This document shows, piece by piece, positions 26,201-38,349 of a stretch of DNA of 64,000 nt. Location of the stretch: assembly GCA_031216445.1 (NCBI GenBank), contig CM062213.1, forward strand, positions 13,207,501 to 13,271,500. The letters are read 5' to 3'. The notes below the pieces were generated by a model. That model was given only the letters and a program-made list of their open reading frames with translations, was not told the DNA's origin and did not search any database. Each line of letters begins with the position of its first letter. Position 1 is the first letter of the stretch. The translations under genes were made by a program, and so were the position numbers. This stretch comes from Lateolabrax maculatus. Its lineage: Eukaryota; Chordata; Actinopteri; Acropomatiformes; Lateolabracidae.

Positions 26201-29200
26201 ATTTGTGCATTTTCCAGGCAGCACAATGTGGAAGAAAACATGACCATTGCAATGGAGGAGGCCCCAGAAAGCTTTGGACAGGTGGTTATGCTCTACATTA
26301 ACTGCAAAGTCAATGGGCACCCTGTGAAAGCTTTTGTTGACTCAGGTAATGAGCATTAAATCCTGATCCCCTTTATCGTAGTTGCAATTTTCTGGTCATG
26401 AACGGGAATGGTACTAAATTGTTGCTGTCCTACATAGTGGTTTATTTTTTGTTAAAGATAACAACATATTTAGTTCTCGGATTTGCAGAGGTATCAATAT
26501 CTGCACATACTGCATCAGCATTACAAGATTATTGCACAAATTAGAGCCTTGATTATTTTTCACCTTGGCCACACATGTTATCCATGTGCTCAGGAGGCAT
26601 TGGTGTATATTGCACTTCCACATCTTATAATGTTTTTACTTTATAAAATTTATCATTTTAATACTTAAACACTGAAGCAGTAGCAACAGAGTGAGTGGTT
26701 TGTCATGGCATGGAAAGGGGTGTTTGCTTTGTTGTAGGTCTGAGTTCACACAGACTTAAGTAAGAGCATGTCTCTAGTATTTCTTACCTCTCTATAGCTG
26801 TTTTTACCATTAAAAAAAAACTGCAAACAAGTCATTAGAAGGTAGGCATCCTAATCAGATGCTTTACCCACCTCAGCTAGCTCCTTCCAAAGTTACAGAG
26901 CAGAGCTTCTAATCTGAGCTCTTTCTGGATACCTGAACCCCTCACGCTGAGGGTGTACCGAGACGCCTGTGAAAGAAATCAATTTAAGCTGTGATCTCTT
27001 TCTCTTTGTTATCTTTACAAGGCCAGTATGACTCAGCCAAAATCTGGAAGTGAAATCACATCCTGGAGCACAGACTTATGATACACTCATTGTACCACTT
27101 GGATTTACACAACATTGTATTCCCGTCTTCATTGCAAAGGCCATTTTAGATTTTTTGTTAGGATTAAACCATTTGTAGAGCCTGACATTCCTTGTTTTTA
27201 GGAGCCCAGATGACCATCATGAGCCAAGCATGTGCTGAGCGCTGCAACATCATGCGGTTGGTGGACCGTCGCTGGGCCGGGATCGCCAAGGGAGTGGGCA
27301 CCCAGAAGATCATTGGCAGAGTTCATTTGGGTGGGTGTCGTATTTTCTTTGAGCAACACTGTATTTTAACACAAGTCCTGTGTAAAACGGCACGCAAAGA
27401 TATAAAATGGTGTCAGATTGTCTGAATATGGGTAGGTAGAATAATTTGCCCAACATTGATCTATTCCTTCAACTGCATACATTTTCAAGTCTCTGCGTGA
27501 TATTTAAGTGTATTTTAAATTGTGTTGTCTTGTTGCACTCATGTAGCTCAGGTCCAGATTGAGGGGGACTTCCTCCCTTGTTCTTTTTCCATCTTGGAGG
27601 ATCAGCCAATGGACATGCTGCTTGGCCTGGATATGCTGAAGAGACACCAGGTGTGAGCCCCCTTTATCTGATCAGTGTTCAGTACAGTACAGTAACGGAT
27701 TGGAATTTATTATATAATACAGGGGTTCCTGTTCTCTGTATACTGAATGTACAGGAAAGTTTAGGGGCATTATTTATCCCGTTTTTCTTGCAGTGCTCCA
27801 TCGACCTGAAGAAGAGCGTGCTTCTAATAGGCACTACAGGCACCGAAACTCGCTTCCTGTCTGAGGCAGAGCTGCCAGAGTGTGCCCGACTGGCATACGG
27901 AGCAGAGGGACGTGAAGATGCCCCTCCAGATGAGATAGCTGACAGAGAGCTGGCAGAGGCACTTCAGAGGTCCATACAGGAAAGCGGTAAGAAACCGTCT
28001 CCCATCTCTGCACTGCAGGCTGTCTTTCATTGGGCTTTTTTCAGCTCAGTTAGAAATACATTTGCATGTGCCACTTAAAGCTTCTTACTCTCAACCCCAT
28101 TTATGCAGTCATCTGAATTTTCAGTCACATGATCACTTCATGTCATCACCTCAGCAAATTAAATGTGCTTTAGAATAAGACGAGGTCAGGAAATTGAGAG
28201 ATGTCTGTCAGGCAAATATAAGCATATATAAGAAGAGAATTAGATCATTGAGATCTTGTCTAAGATCAAGCTTTTTAGTCTTAAAGGGAAACACTTTCTG
28301 TAGGAGAATTGTGTGAAAGGTACCTAAAACCAAATGTATTATTATGAGTTGAAGCATTTTTTTCTATATTTTCGTTAATTTGGACAACACTCCATTAGCA
28401 GACATACCAGAGAGCAGTCTTCTGTATGCCTTTGCCTATTTTTTAGCTGTCCTTGGTGACTGTGCTGTTGTTGTCATTACTGCGTTTATAAACACCTATA
28501 TTTAGAGGAATTTTGGAGAAAACACCTAACCACTGATGGCTTCATTAACACTTAATGGAGCCATAAGTGTATCAGTGGTTAAGTATTTTGTCTAATCAAC
28601 AGTACTGCGTGTCTTATTGCAGTGAGTTCAGCATGGTTGTCAGATTCTGTTTTGGACAACAGTGCAGATGGGTCTGAGAAGAGTGTGAGAACAGCACTTG
28701 AAGCCACCTACAAAGACAAACTGAAAGGGACATGTAGTGCTAATAGAAGCGTAGGTGGTTATTTGTATGAGCAAAGCATCTTACACAGACCATCATTTTT
28801 TTTAAATCTAAGATATTACAGCAGCACTACAGAATGCTTTGCATTTTTCAAAGAAAAAAGACCTTTTTTGTGATTGTTTTCTATATGGAATAATAATCAT
28901 GACATAGCATCTTATGAACATGAGAAAATTCTCTCATTATCGTAAGATCTGAATTTTCTTGTCATGATTAAACCTTCCTGTACACACCACATATACCACA
29001 TAGTGTGGTTTTTGTGTGACTAAGAATGATTAAAAATGCCCCCACAGTGTTGACATACTAATGACAACAACCATCAACATTACTCAGCGGCCTTAAAAAC
29101 TCCCAGTGTTTCAAACTAAATACTTACATTATGCAAGTTAAATTAGGATGCGTAGTCATGTTGGTCAGCTGTTATTCTCATGTTTGTTTTTCACAGATTT

Positions 29201-32200
29201 TTAAGATTACTTTCTAATGATTACAGGATGGCAGTCTATACCCACGTTTTTTCATTATAAACAAGGGTTTCTAACGTTACGTGAAATTGTGTTTGTACAG
29301 TCATTCAAACTGCTTGCTCCGACACAAACGTTAGCATTGTAGCTGGATGGTGTCATCTCATCTCAGTGTTTGGGCAATAGGACGATATATACCATGAGGC
29401 AATGTGAATTTGTGGACCAGTCAGTTGTACCATTTATACCTTGAGATCAATCCCTTATGTCCCACCATATCTCTGAGTGGGCGATTGTGACCGATTTAGC
29501 AAATAAATGAGAAGGACTGCTTTCATTTTCAGGTGATTTTAGCATCTGTGATGGATGGATTGTCTGGATTAGTATGTAACAGACACTATTGTCTTGTTGC
29601 TTTATCCAGAATCAGTTTCTTCATCAGTCAAATCAGTTGATTTTCCTAGAAAACGTACTATGTCACGATATCTAACAATATTCCGATATACAATTACATA
29701 TTCTGTGACGGAGGAGTTTTCCATATCTCCCACTTCTACTCTGGTATAAAAGTAACTGTCAGAGGTTGACTAAGCAGAAAGTGGGGCTTTCTCCACCAGC
29801 TGGAGGTATACTGAATTTTGCTTCTAGAAATATAAGTAACATTTGGGATTATCAAAACATAATCACGGAAATGTTTCCCTTTAATGCTTTTCGAGGCTTA
29901 CATAAACATTTGTGCTATTGCCATTAATACACTTAATCTTTGTTATTGTTTCCATGTCCAGTAATGGCTGCACGTTACAAATGAAAACATAAAGCAGCAG
30001 CAGTAGAGCTGCAATGAATTCAGGCTCATGGGGTTGCTCTGGCACAGCAGCCACGTTGTGGAATGAGGCAGTCAAACGATAGTTAGATCAAATGTCCTTC
30101 TGACGTGACCTCCCTGAGCTTTCTGAGGGTCAGTGGCAGCGTATGTGATTACGCTGTGAGCTCTCCGTCAGGACATAGGTTCAAGTTGTTTTTGGATGAC
30201 ACTTTTCACATCTGTGTGTTTGTGAAAAGGCTGATAGGTTGGTGCATGCTCTGTGTGTGACCGCTAACTTTCTCCGTCCCTTTGCATGATGTGTGTGGTG
30301 TGTGTGCCCTAACCCCTGAGCAGGACAGCACTGATGCATTTGGAGACAGCTGGAGAGGGCCCTACCAACCAGGTACTGCAAATTCACAAGCCCATTGCCA
30401 GTGCTAAGTCCATTGCTATTTATGTCTTTTTATTTTGCTGTTATTTTGCTGCTGGATTGGTTAATTGATGTTGTACTTTTGTTTCCACTTATTCATGTAT
30501 TTATTCTGAATACATATAACTGTTAAAAAGTAGCACAATCTATATGAGCAGCGGGTAATTAAAGAGTTGCACAAGGAAATTTGTGTTTTGGGTTGTTTCC
30601 TTAGCTATTATGAAAATACAGATTATCCAAAGTAATGCTTCCAGACTGGGTCAACACAAATTCCAGCTGTTAATTCCCAGTCATATTTTCTCTCACAATA
30701 GACACTGCAGATGGACGAACTACCTCACCGCAGCCCCCACCATTTACATTACCCAGAACCTTAGACCAAATGTCCTCATCCACTTCCCCTTCCCAAAGCC
30801 CTTCCACTGGCCAACCCCAGACCCTGGATCGTTCTCAGTCTGCCCCGGCAGCCATGGAGCAGGCATCGGCACCGGGGCCATGCCAGGACCAACCTGGCCT
30901 CCAGGAACTTCCTCTGCCTTTGTCCCCAGCAGAGGATGCTGGTTCTACACCTCATCAGGTCCACCCTCACCCTCTGCCTGTCCACACCAGCTCCAAAGTG
31001 CCCGCTGTACCCAGTCCCTCAACAGACGTCGTCCGTACACCTACCCCTCCGGCAGACATGACTACAGTATCCCAGTATCCGGGGGGTGACGTACAGCCTG
31101 GAGCCACAGAGGGGGATGCTGAATCAGAGGAAGTGGGGAACAGCTCCATGCTCCCCCTTCCAGAGGAACTTTCCCCCACTCAACCCATGGAGCAGGAGGC
31201 GACCGAGTCTGACCCAGCTGATGCCACAGAAGCCTGTCTGAGTGCTCCTAGCCAACCCGTCTCGGTCGAAATGGAGTCCCCCACTGCCTCCCAGGGCGTG
31301 GCGTCCACCGAGCGGGACCAGCCTGAAGGAGAGCACTGCTCCAGCTCCGACAGCATCCCTTCGCTGGCAGCGGCTCTGATGGAGCTTCACGAGCTGCTGG
31401 TGTCCAGCAACCATGCTCAGTCCCAAAACCGCAGCACCTCCTGCTCCCCCTCGCATCCACTCAATCAGGAAACAGATGAAGTGGCCCCTGAGCCACGCAC
31501 CCCGACGCCCGAAAACACCCAGCGTTTCCCCTCTACCGCCATCGAAGCCGGCGCAGAACCAAGCGATGCCAAAGCGAACCATGCTGCTGCTGCGTCCGAT
31601 GAGGGACCATCTAAGTGTTGTGTGCCTGACCGCTCTGGCCAGGATGAGCATCTGGGCGGAGATGCAGCAGAGACCATGGAGGGACAAGGACCACCGCAGT
31701 GTCCAAATGGCTCCGGGGAGAGGAGGGCAGATAGACGCGGGCAAGATGAAGCCAACAACGTCAACATTTTTCAGCCCGAGCCGGAGGTTCCTCCTGATCC
31801 TGCAGGGGACCTGGAGTTCAGGGAACCTCCCGAGGGGCAGCAGGGGCGAGGGGTTGCAGATGGACGCGCCTCCGGCAGCAACACCCCAGACACTCTTGGC
31901 CTCCAGACTGAGCACACTTTTCTTAGCCCTCTGTCTATGGCAGTGGGCTCCCCTGAGGAAGTCTCTAGCACCTCGCCCCCCTCCTCCTCCCCTCCTCTTG
32001 CTCAGGCTCACCAGCTGACATCTCCGGCCCCTCTTCTCCCTTCCTCACAACCCTTTATAGAACAATTTCCAACTGAGCACATCCAGAGAATCCAGGCAGC
32101 AGGGTTTTCTGCCGTGGAGGCTGCGGAGGCGCTGCAACAAGCCCACGGGGTTGTGGAGCTAGCTCTGCTGGCACTACTAGCCCGCAGTATCACTGTGCCC

Positions 32201-32206
32201 ACCTAG
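22766..32206 (+). CDS. ddi2: DDI2 long form with RSC1A1-like, UBA-containing C-terminus (11 exons)
   Basis: DNA-damage-inducible 1 homologue 2, a ubiquitin-dependent aspartic protease; in mammals it cleaves NRF1/NFE2L1 and handles highly ubiquitinated proteins. Exons: 22766-22903, 24111-24240, 25494-25841, 25939-26065, 26218-26345, 27202-27330, 27547-27650, 27794-27986, 28623-28750, 30324-30372, 30702-32206; 2979 bases, 992 residues, every junction in phase. Domains: UBL (about 1-76), Gln/Pro-rich linker (110-150), helical domain, retroviral-type protease with catalytic D-S-G-A at 289-292 split over exons 5/6, and the end of classical DDI2 near residue 432. Exons 9-11 add about 560 residues: a Pro/Ser/Glu-rich acidic linker with SLAAALMELHELLVSS (about 709-724), then a UBA domain (about 949-987) ending ITVPT. 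LHELL and the UBA/VPT end match mammalian RSC1A1. Retaining intron 8 gives a short form ending about 34 residues after exon 8. The splice chain is inferred, not transcript-supported. Confidence 0.9.
28911..28978 (+). repeat. 68-bp repeat, copy 1 (ddi2 intron 9)
   Basis: Starts CTTATGAACATGAGAAAATT and ends TCATGATTAAACCTTCC. It matches 33458-33525 at 67 of 68 positions; the difference is CGTAAG here against TGTAAG there. It contains the inverted repeat ATGAGA...TCTCAT. The family is not recognised. Confidence 0.85.
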
Positions 32207-33311
32207 ACTCCTATCTAGTCACACGAGTCCCCAGCCTCCCAACTCAGCATCTGTCTTATTTATACCTTGTTACTGATCCAGATGTCTCGGTCCCTTCTTA
32301 GCAGGGAGCACGTATAAACACAGGGAAATGCTGTCTCTTGGTTTGTCGTACAGAATATCCAAGAACAAACAGGACAACTGGTAATACTTTTCTGGATATT
32401 GCAGATATGTGAGGTGTGTTTGCATGCAGATGTTTTGGGTGCCCACCCATTTCATTGGTTTTTAGAGATTTGGTATGGTAGATTGACTTTCTTTTTGTTT
32501 TGTCGTCCAACATTGACACATTATTAAATGTCCTATGTATGATTGATTCTTGAAACATTAAACATTATTATACTTTCCCCTTTGATATGTCATAAAACTA
32601 TTGTTGTTTAAGTTGTTGAGCATCAATTCAAAAAATTGCAAAATGGAGTAGCATTACTCCTACTCCCCATGCCAGAATAACTAACTCTGTCTGGTGAGCT
32701 TTAGATCATTCAGCACAAATATGGATATTTGAAGCGATTCACTGATAAATAAAGCGTCATGTTGATTTTTATGTTTGTAGCCCTTTCAATTTAAGAATCA
32801 GAATCCAATGATGGAAAAACGACATGGTGGGAACTGCTGCAGTTTAGAAGGGTTGATCATTTTTGATCAAGTTTACAAATAATTTCTCCAGATAAGTGGA
32901 AACCACTATACACACACAGCCCTGAAATATCAATGGAGCCACAGTGTGTTTGTTGGGGTATGATCAGAGAGGGCGTGATTAAGTGTATTACAGAAGATGT
33001 CTTACCGTACTGTATGTATCATTCTCCACAGTTTGGAAGCGTTGCCATGTGTAGATTACAAAACTGTTTGTAGCTCCTGTTCAGAAAGTCCTTTTTATTT
33101 TGTGTCAAATCATCATAGCGTGTGTTCATACCTTTTAAAAACATCCATTTTCATTTTGTAATCTGTTAAAATATGTCCATTCAGGGCTGTCAAATGGTTT
33201 GTCAGTACATCATATATCAAGTATTTTAATGGCTTTATTTGAGTCATATACCATCAATGTTCAGGCAGATTGAATTATCTACTTTTATCTTGTATGAAAT
33301 TTTAAATTGCA

Positions 33312-33317
33312 AATAAA
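33312..33317 (+). terminator. ddi2 polyadenylation signal AATAAA
   Basis: Canonical hexamer about 1.1 kb after the ddi2 stop, followed within 30 bases by a GT/T-rich stretch ('tttgtacattgtgtgaattt'), as expected at a cleavage site. Confidence 0.5.
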
Positions 33318-33457
33318 ATGGAACTAGTATTTGTACATTGTGTGAATTTATTTTTTACTTCCTGTAAATAAATGCAGTGTGATTAGGGCTGCATTTAAAT
33401 AATCAAGCCGTTCTTTCTTCTATATATACAGTGGCAGGGTAAACAACAATCAAGCTT

Positions 33458-33525
33458 CTTATGAACATGAGAAAATTCTCTCATTATTGTAAGATCTGAA
33501 TTTTCTTGTCATGATTAAACCTTCC
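33458..33525 (+). repeat. 68-bp repeat, copy 2 (downstream of ddi2)
   Basis: Near-identical (67/68) to 28911-28978 and in the same orientation, 4.5 kb away. Similarity stops abruptly on both sides, so it is a discrete inserted or copied unit. Confidence 0.85.
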
Positions 33526-34145
33526 CGCTTCTTTTCATACTGAAAAACATCATCCAGAAATGATTCCTGAAATCTTAGTATGTGTGAGCCAGCTTGTGTG
33601 TCCCAATTTCATACTACATACTGACGGTATTGCAAAACATTCTTTTTTTTTTTTTTTTTTTTTAAATAAACTTGATTTTGCCACTTTTCCAATGTGGACA
33701 AAGTACTGACTCAAAACCTGCTAATTTGCCAATTAACTACTTTTGGTCTATTAAATGTCTGAAAAGAGTGAAAAATCTACATTTCCTAGAGCAGAAGGTG
33801 ACGTCAACAAATTGCTTGTTTTGCTCGCAATAGTCTAAAACCTACAATTTTACACTGACTACCACAGAATACTGAAAACCTGCAAGCCTGCGTTCACATT
33901 TGAATTAGTTTGTATTGTGGAACTGGGACACAGCTAGAGTTTGCCAGAGGCTTGAAAAAGAGCCACAGCTGGTTCCAGTTTTTGTGATTGCCGCTTTGTA
34001 ACGCTCAGACTGCGTCCAACTGCGATCATTTAGTCTGAATGAGTCTGGTTCTGGGGCAAACAAAGGGTGCTTCAGTAGCGAAACCCACCCGAAACTGCAC
34101 CTCGGTCAGAGTCTTAACGCAAAGATTCTTCTGAACTAAAGCATC

Positions 34146-37100
34146 ATGGCTCAATTTGACCGCAGCAAAGAAAACAGCCACTGTCTGAGCAGTAGCATTA
34201 TCACTAATCTAAACTCCTGGCTTGGAACTAGTCATCCAGTGAATCATCTGATATCACAAATACAAAGCATGAACATAAGAGAGCAGCTTTCTTCAACGAA
34301 CAGCGTACAGGACACTGGAGGCCTCGATGAGAGCAGTGACTCCCTGGACCAGCTTGAGGATTGCAGGTAAGGACCACATGGTGCCTCGAGAAAACTTCAG
34401 TAAACTGTAGGATTATGATAATGAAATATCTTTGTCCTTTTTTTTTTTTTTTTTTTTAGTCCTCCCACAGACATTTCCTCGGCTCTCAGGTCGGTGGCCC
34501 TAATGTGCTCGTGGGATGTGAAAAAACTGCAATCGCCTGTGCCCAAGCTGTTCTCAGGACCCAGATTTGAGGAGGACGATCCAACGATCCAACTGTCTCC
34601 ACTGGACGATCAGGGTAAAAGTACAGAAGGGTAAGAGAGGGTCTAAGTCTTTATATATATTTTTTTTTAATCACTATACTTTTAACTAAATGTGGCCTGC
34701 TTAATAAAACCTAGGGACCCAGCAGATCCAGTTGAGGACGCGCTGAGTGTATCATTCCAATCAAAGTACATTCATTTTTGTAAGTTTACCTTTCCCCCTT
34801 GACCTGTTGTTAGTGAATGAATAGTGTATTAATTTATATAAAGTACCACTCTTCATTTCTTCCTTTACTCTGCAGTCCCATTGTATCAAGACTACTGTCT
34901 GCAGGAGGTAAGCGATGATCTGCACAGACTGAAGGAGAGTTTTGTGTCTGAACTGATAACACCCCAGTATCTGCAGCCCCAGAATAGCCCTCGCTGCCAT
35001 TCTGAGGCTACATCTACTCAATTCAACTCTCCTGAAGCAACTCCAGCCTCGCCTCTACCTCACCCAATCAGGGTGACACCATGCACCCTTTGGCAAGATC
35101 TAGACGAGGTGAAGGCATCTGGCCTGCTCCGCAACTTGACAACCAGAGAGATTCGCCTTCAGGAGGTGTGAAAAGCTCAATATTTCGTGTTTTACTCTTC
35201 CGACATGATGATCAACACGCTGTATTCAAGAGCGGTCATGTCTAATTTGGACCCAATTGACATTTAAATCACAATGAAATGATTGAAATGAATGAGTCAA
35301 AGGGGCCCTGTGTAATGCTCTTAACAGTTAGCTCTGCTATTTTGTGTCATTATAAGTAAAGTTTGGCTGGAGGATGGTTTGCATGTTAACATCAACCCTT
35401 TTCTTTATATGTAACCTTTGTCATCATTTTATACTCTAAAACTCAGCTTAGAACTTGTAGGGTGTAGCAATAACATTAAGCACATTAGATTGAAATGTTA
35501 ATCTATGTCTCAAAGCACTGTTTGTAGGTTATATTTGTATATTACAGGATATGTCTCAACAATCCCATGAAAAGACTAAGTCTTAATAGTGTCTTAATAC
35601 TGTCTGACATCCCTGCCCAGCCTTTGCATCCATTCAATCGCTTCCTTTTTCAAAAACAAGACTGACTTGTTCCCTCATTTACTTCCTCTGAAGACGATGT
35701 TTGAGTTGATCGGCTCTGAAGCGTCTTACCTCAGGAGCCTTGGAGTTGCTGTCGATCATTTCTATGCGTCAAAGGCACTGAAACAGACCCTGTCTCAAAT
35801 GGAGCATCACATTTTGTTTTCCAACATTTGCCGTGTGATGGCAGCCAGTGAAAAGTGAGAGCTCCACATACAGTACATCTTATATATTTTATAACTAGTT
35901 GTGTTGGTGTTTGCACTGAGCCGGCGTCATGTCTCTTCTAGGTTTCTTATGGATCTGGAAATACGACTGGGAGAGAGCGTGTTAATATCTCAGGTTGGAG
36001 ACATTGTGCTCCAGCACTGCCTAGACTTTCACAGCCTCTATGTGCCATATGTGACTAACATGATGTACCAAGAGACCCTTGTGAACCAGCTGCTGTAAGT
36101 CTCTGTTCTGTACTTGATACCACTCCTGAACACCAACTTCTCATAAGACGCGTTCAAACACATCGCTTCCCTTTTTTTTTTCAAGGCAGCAGAACAGAGA
36201 CTTTCTGTATTCAATCAAGAAGCTTGAGAGTGACCCAGTGTGTCAAAGACGGAACCTCAAGTCTTTCCTTGTCCTTCCCTTCCAGAGAATTACTCGTATT
36301 AAACTCATCCTGGAGGTAGGGTTTGGAATTATATGCATCCAAATATATAGCTTTAACTTTGTCTGACCCATTATAAAGTAAACTATGGCTTCTGTTGGGT
36401 TTTCTTTAATTTCAGAGCATCCTGAAACTGACTGAACCTGGCTCGGACTCTGCTTTAAATCTTGAAAAAGCAATTGAAGCCATTCATGAGGTAATACTGT
36501 TTTTACTGTCAAGTGTTCAGATCTGGACATTCATGCTGAGCCAGAACTGAGGAATGAGCTAGTTATTGGAGGAGTATTATATAAGTAATGCTTCAAGAAG
36601 CTGAGCAACTTAATGAGAATTGCCATTTAAATTGCTTAAAAACTCAACTGAATATTCAAAAATGGTATCACTATCTGCTCTGACCAGATAGTGACCGACT
36701 GTGACAAGGGGGTTCAGAAAATGAAACAAATTGAGGAGCTGGTCTGCCTGGAAATGTTGCTGGATTTTGGCAACATTAAGGTGACAACTTTCTCTTTTTC
36801 CTCACTGTAAGATTCCTAAATCTTTATAACAGACTTGATTCTACTATGTAACCTCAGACGGCAACAAATTCTAACTGACCGCCTCTTCCTCCTCCCAGTC
36901 GGTTCCTCTGGTTGTAAGCGGGCGTTTTCTAGTGCACCAGGGTCCCATGAGACAGCTGACCGTGGAGGCCGCTTACAACTCAAGAGTGTCATTCATCAGC
37001 GTCTACGTCCACCTCTTCAACGACCTCCTGATCATCTCCTCCAAGAAGTATTTGACAGACACTCATTATTGCGAAAAATTGGTCCTCACATTGTTTGCCT

Positions 37101-37424
37101 TCAAACCAGCCTGTGTTTTCTCTGCATCGCGTCAGGGATCAGAGGTTCGCAGTTGTGGATCACGCTGATTTCCCCACACATGTGCACCTTATGCATCTGA
37201 AGACTGAGGTCCTGGGTCTACCCCCAGACTCCTTCCTCTTACATCTGTCTCAAAGTCAAACCGGACAACCGACCGCTGTGATACTCGTTACACACACAAG
37301 GTAACAGTTGACACAATTAAAATGACTAATAAATCTCCTTTTCAGTAGCACGGGATCCATCTGCGATTTTTGTTTTTATTGCAGGTCAGATAAAGAGGCA
37401 TGGATGAAGGCTCTGTCGTCTTAA
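34146..37424 (+). CDS. arhgef19: ARHGEF19, ephexin-family Rho guanine-nucleotide exchange factor (12 exons)
   Basis: Dbl-family exchange factor activating Rho GTPases. Exons: 34146-34366, 34460-34630, 34715-34779, 34876-35165, 35694-35854, 35942-36094, 36186-36315, 36416-36490, 36688-36780, 36899-37047, 37136-37300, 37385-37424; 1713 bases, 570 residues, phases consistent. The N-terminal 210 residues are poorly conserved and include PLYQDYCLQE and LWQDLDEVKASGLL, ephexin hallmarks. The DH domain (about 250-453) shows FELIGSEASYLRSL, LYVPYVTN and FLVLPFQRITRIKLIL. The PH domain (about 454-569) shows VYVHLFNDLLIIS and ends EAWMKALSS-stop. Ephexins normally continue into a C-terminal SH3 domain; here a stop follows the PH directly. 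Human ARHGEF19 (about 800 residues) neighbours EPHA2 and RSG1, as here, which decides between this and other ephexins. Exon 2 has a competing donor at 34614 (phase 1) that would break the frame, so 34630 was chosen. Confidence 0.88.
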
Positions 37425-38349
37425 CACTGATGGAAACATGACGATACTGATTTTAAACCTTAAACTTAGGTCGTGTTATGTACATTTGGTTATAAAAAAC
37501 TGATAAGTTAAGAGAGTGGACAAGTTAACTGCACTTATGTTCTTGATAAAGGCACTCAGCGCATCACATGACACATCATGAAGCATTCAAACATGCACTG
37601 AACTTGTCACAGTTACACACAGAAGTAAGGGGATATTTTTTTTTTTTTTTTGGGATTGGAAATAGATTTATTTATATTTTTCACTTGTATTAAAATACTG
37701 GCCTCTTAATTAATGTGCCTTTTTTATTTCCTTTTTAAAAGTTTACCTTTTTATAAGATCAGCCTAATGCACTTTGTACTTTCAGATATTAACAGGAATC
37801 CGAAAAAAGTGTCCCAAACAGGTCACTGATAATGCAAAGAAAAAGAGGAGCAGAGCTGTCTAATACATAAAACTGAGAACTAAATATTCCAGTGTGCTCA
37901 AATACAGACACTCAATGACACAAATACAAACTTCTGCACTAGACTGCTCAACAATCACTATACTAGTGGACATGATGACCAACAGCACTCGCTGTTCATT
38001 TCGTCCAGCAAAAGCACTGTTTATAAATAGAGAATATTTTATTTTAAGACCAGGAAAAGCTAGGTAAACACAGAAGTCTAGCTTTATCCTGTTACTAGAA
38101 CAACAGTCCATACAATATCTGATCTCATATCATATTGATACTATACAACATCCCACTGGCATAAGATTATGGAATTTAAGAATAAAAATCAATTTTGACA
38201 GCAGTGATTATAGCATTACATGAAATAGTCCAATTGTCTGAACAGCAGCCGCCTCCATCTCATCCAGATCCGTCAAAGGCAGACACTTGGGGTTGACCTT
38301 ACCTGGAGTCCAGTTCACCTCAACTGCCTCCTAAAAATCATGTTTGGTA
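37425..38349. other. convergent 3' region of arhgef19 and cplane2
   Basis: Tail-to-tail gap of 925 bases with no coding signal. It has ATTAAA at about 37690 and AATAAA at about 38181 on +, and AATAAA on - near 38040, so the two 3' UTRs may overlap. Confidence 0.5.

Larger units (their letters stand above)
32207..34145 (+). other. ddi2 3' UTR and ddi2-arhgef19 spacer
   Basis: AT-rich, with no coding signal. A polyadenylation signal AATAAA lies at 33312-33317, giving a 3' UTR of about 1.1 kb; another AATAAA follows near 33367. The 68-bp repeat copy 2 is at 33458-33525 and a T run at 33643-33663. The arhgef19 promoter and 5' UTR should lie in the last few hundred bases; no TATA box was seen. 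Confidence 0.55.

Noticed and set aside
31124..32011. 295-codon open frame on the - strand
   Set aside because: It lies opposite the GC-rich coding exon 11 of ddi2 and has no family features; antisense shadow.
34614..34619. Earlier GGTAAAAG donor in arhgef19 exon 2
   Set aside because: It would leave phase 1 and give an early stop in exon 3; the donor at 34631 keeps the frame.
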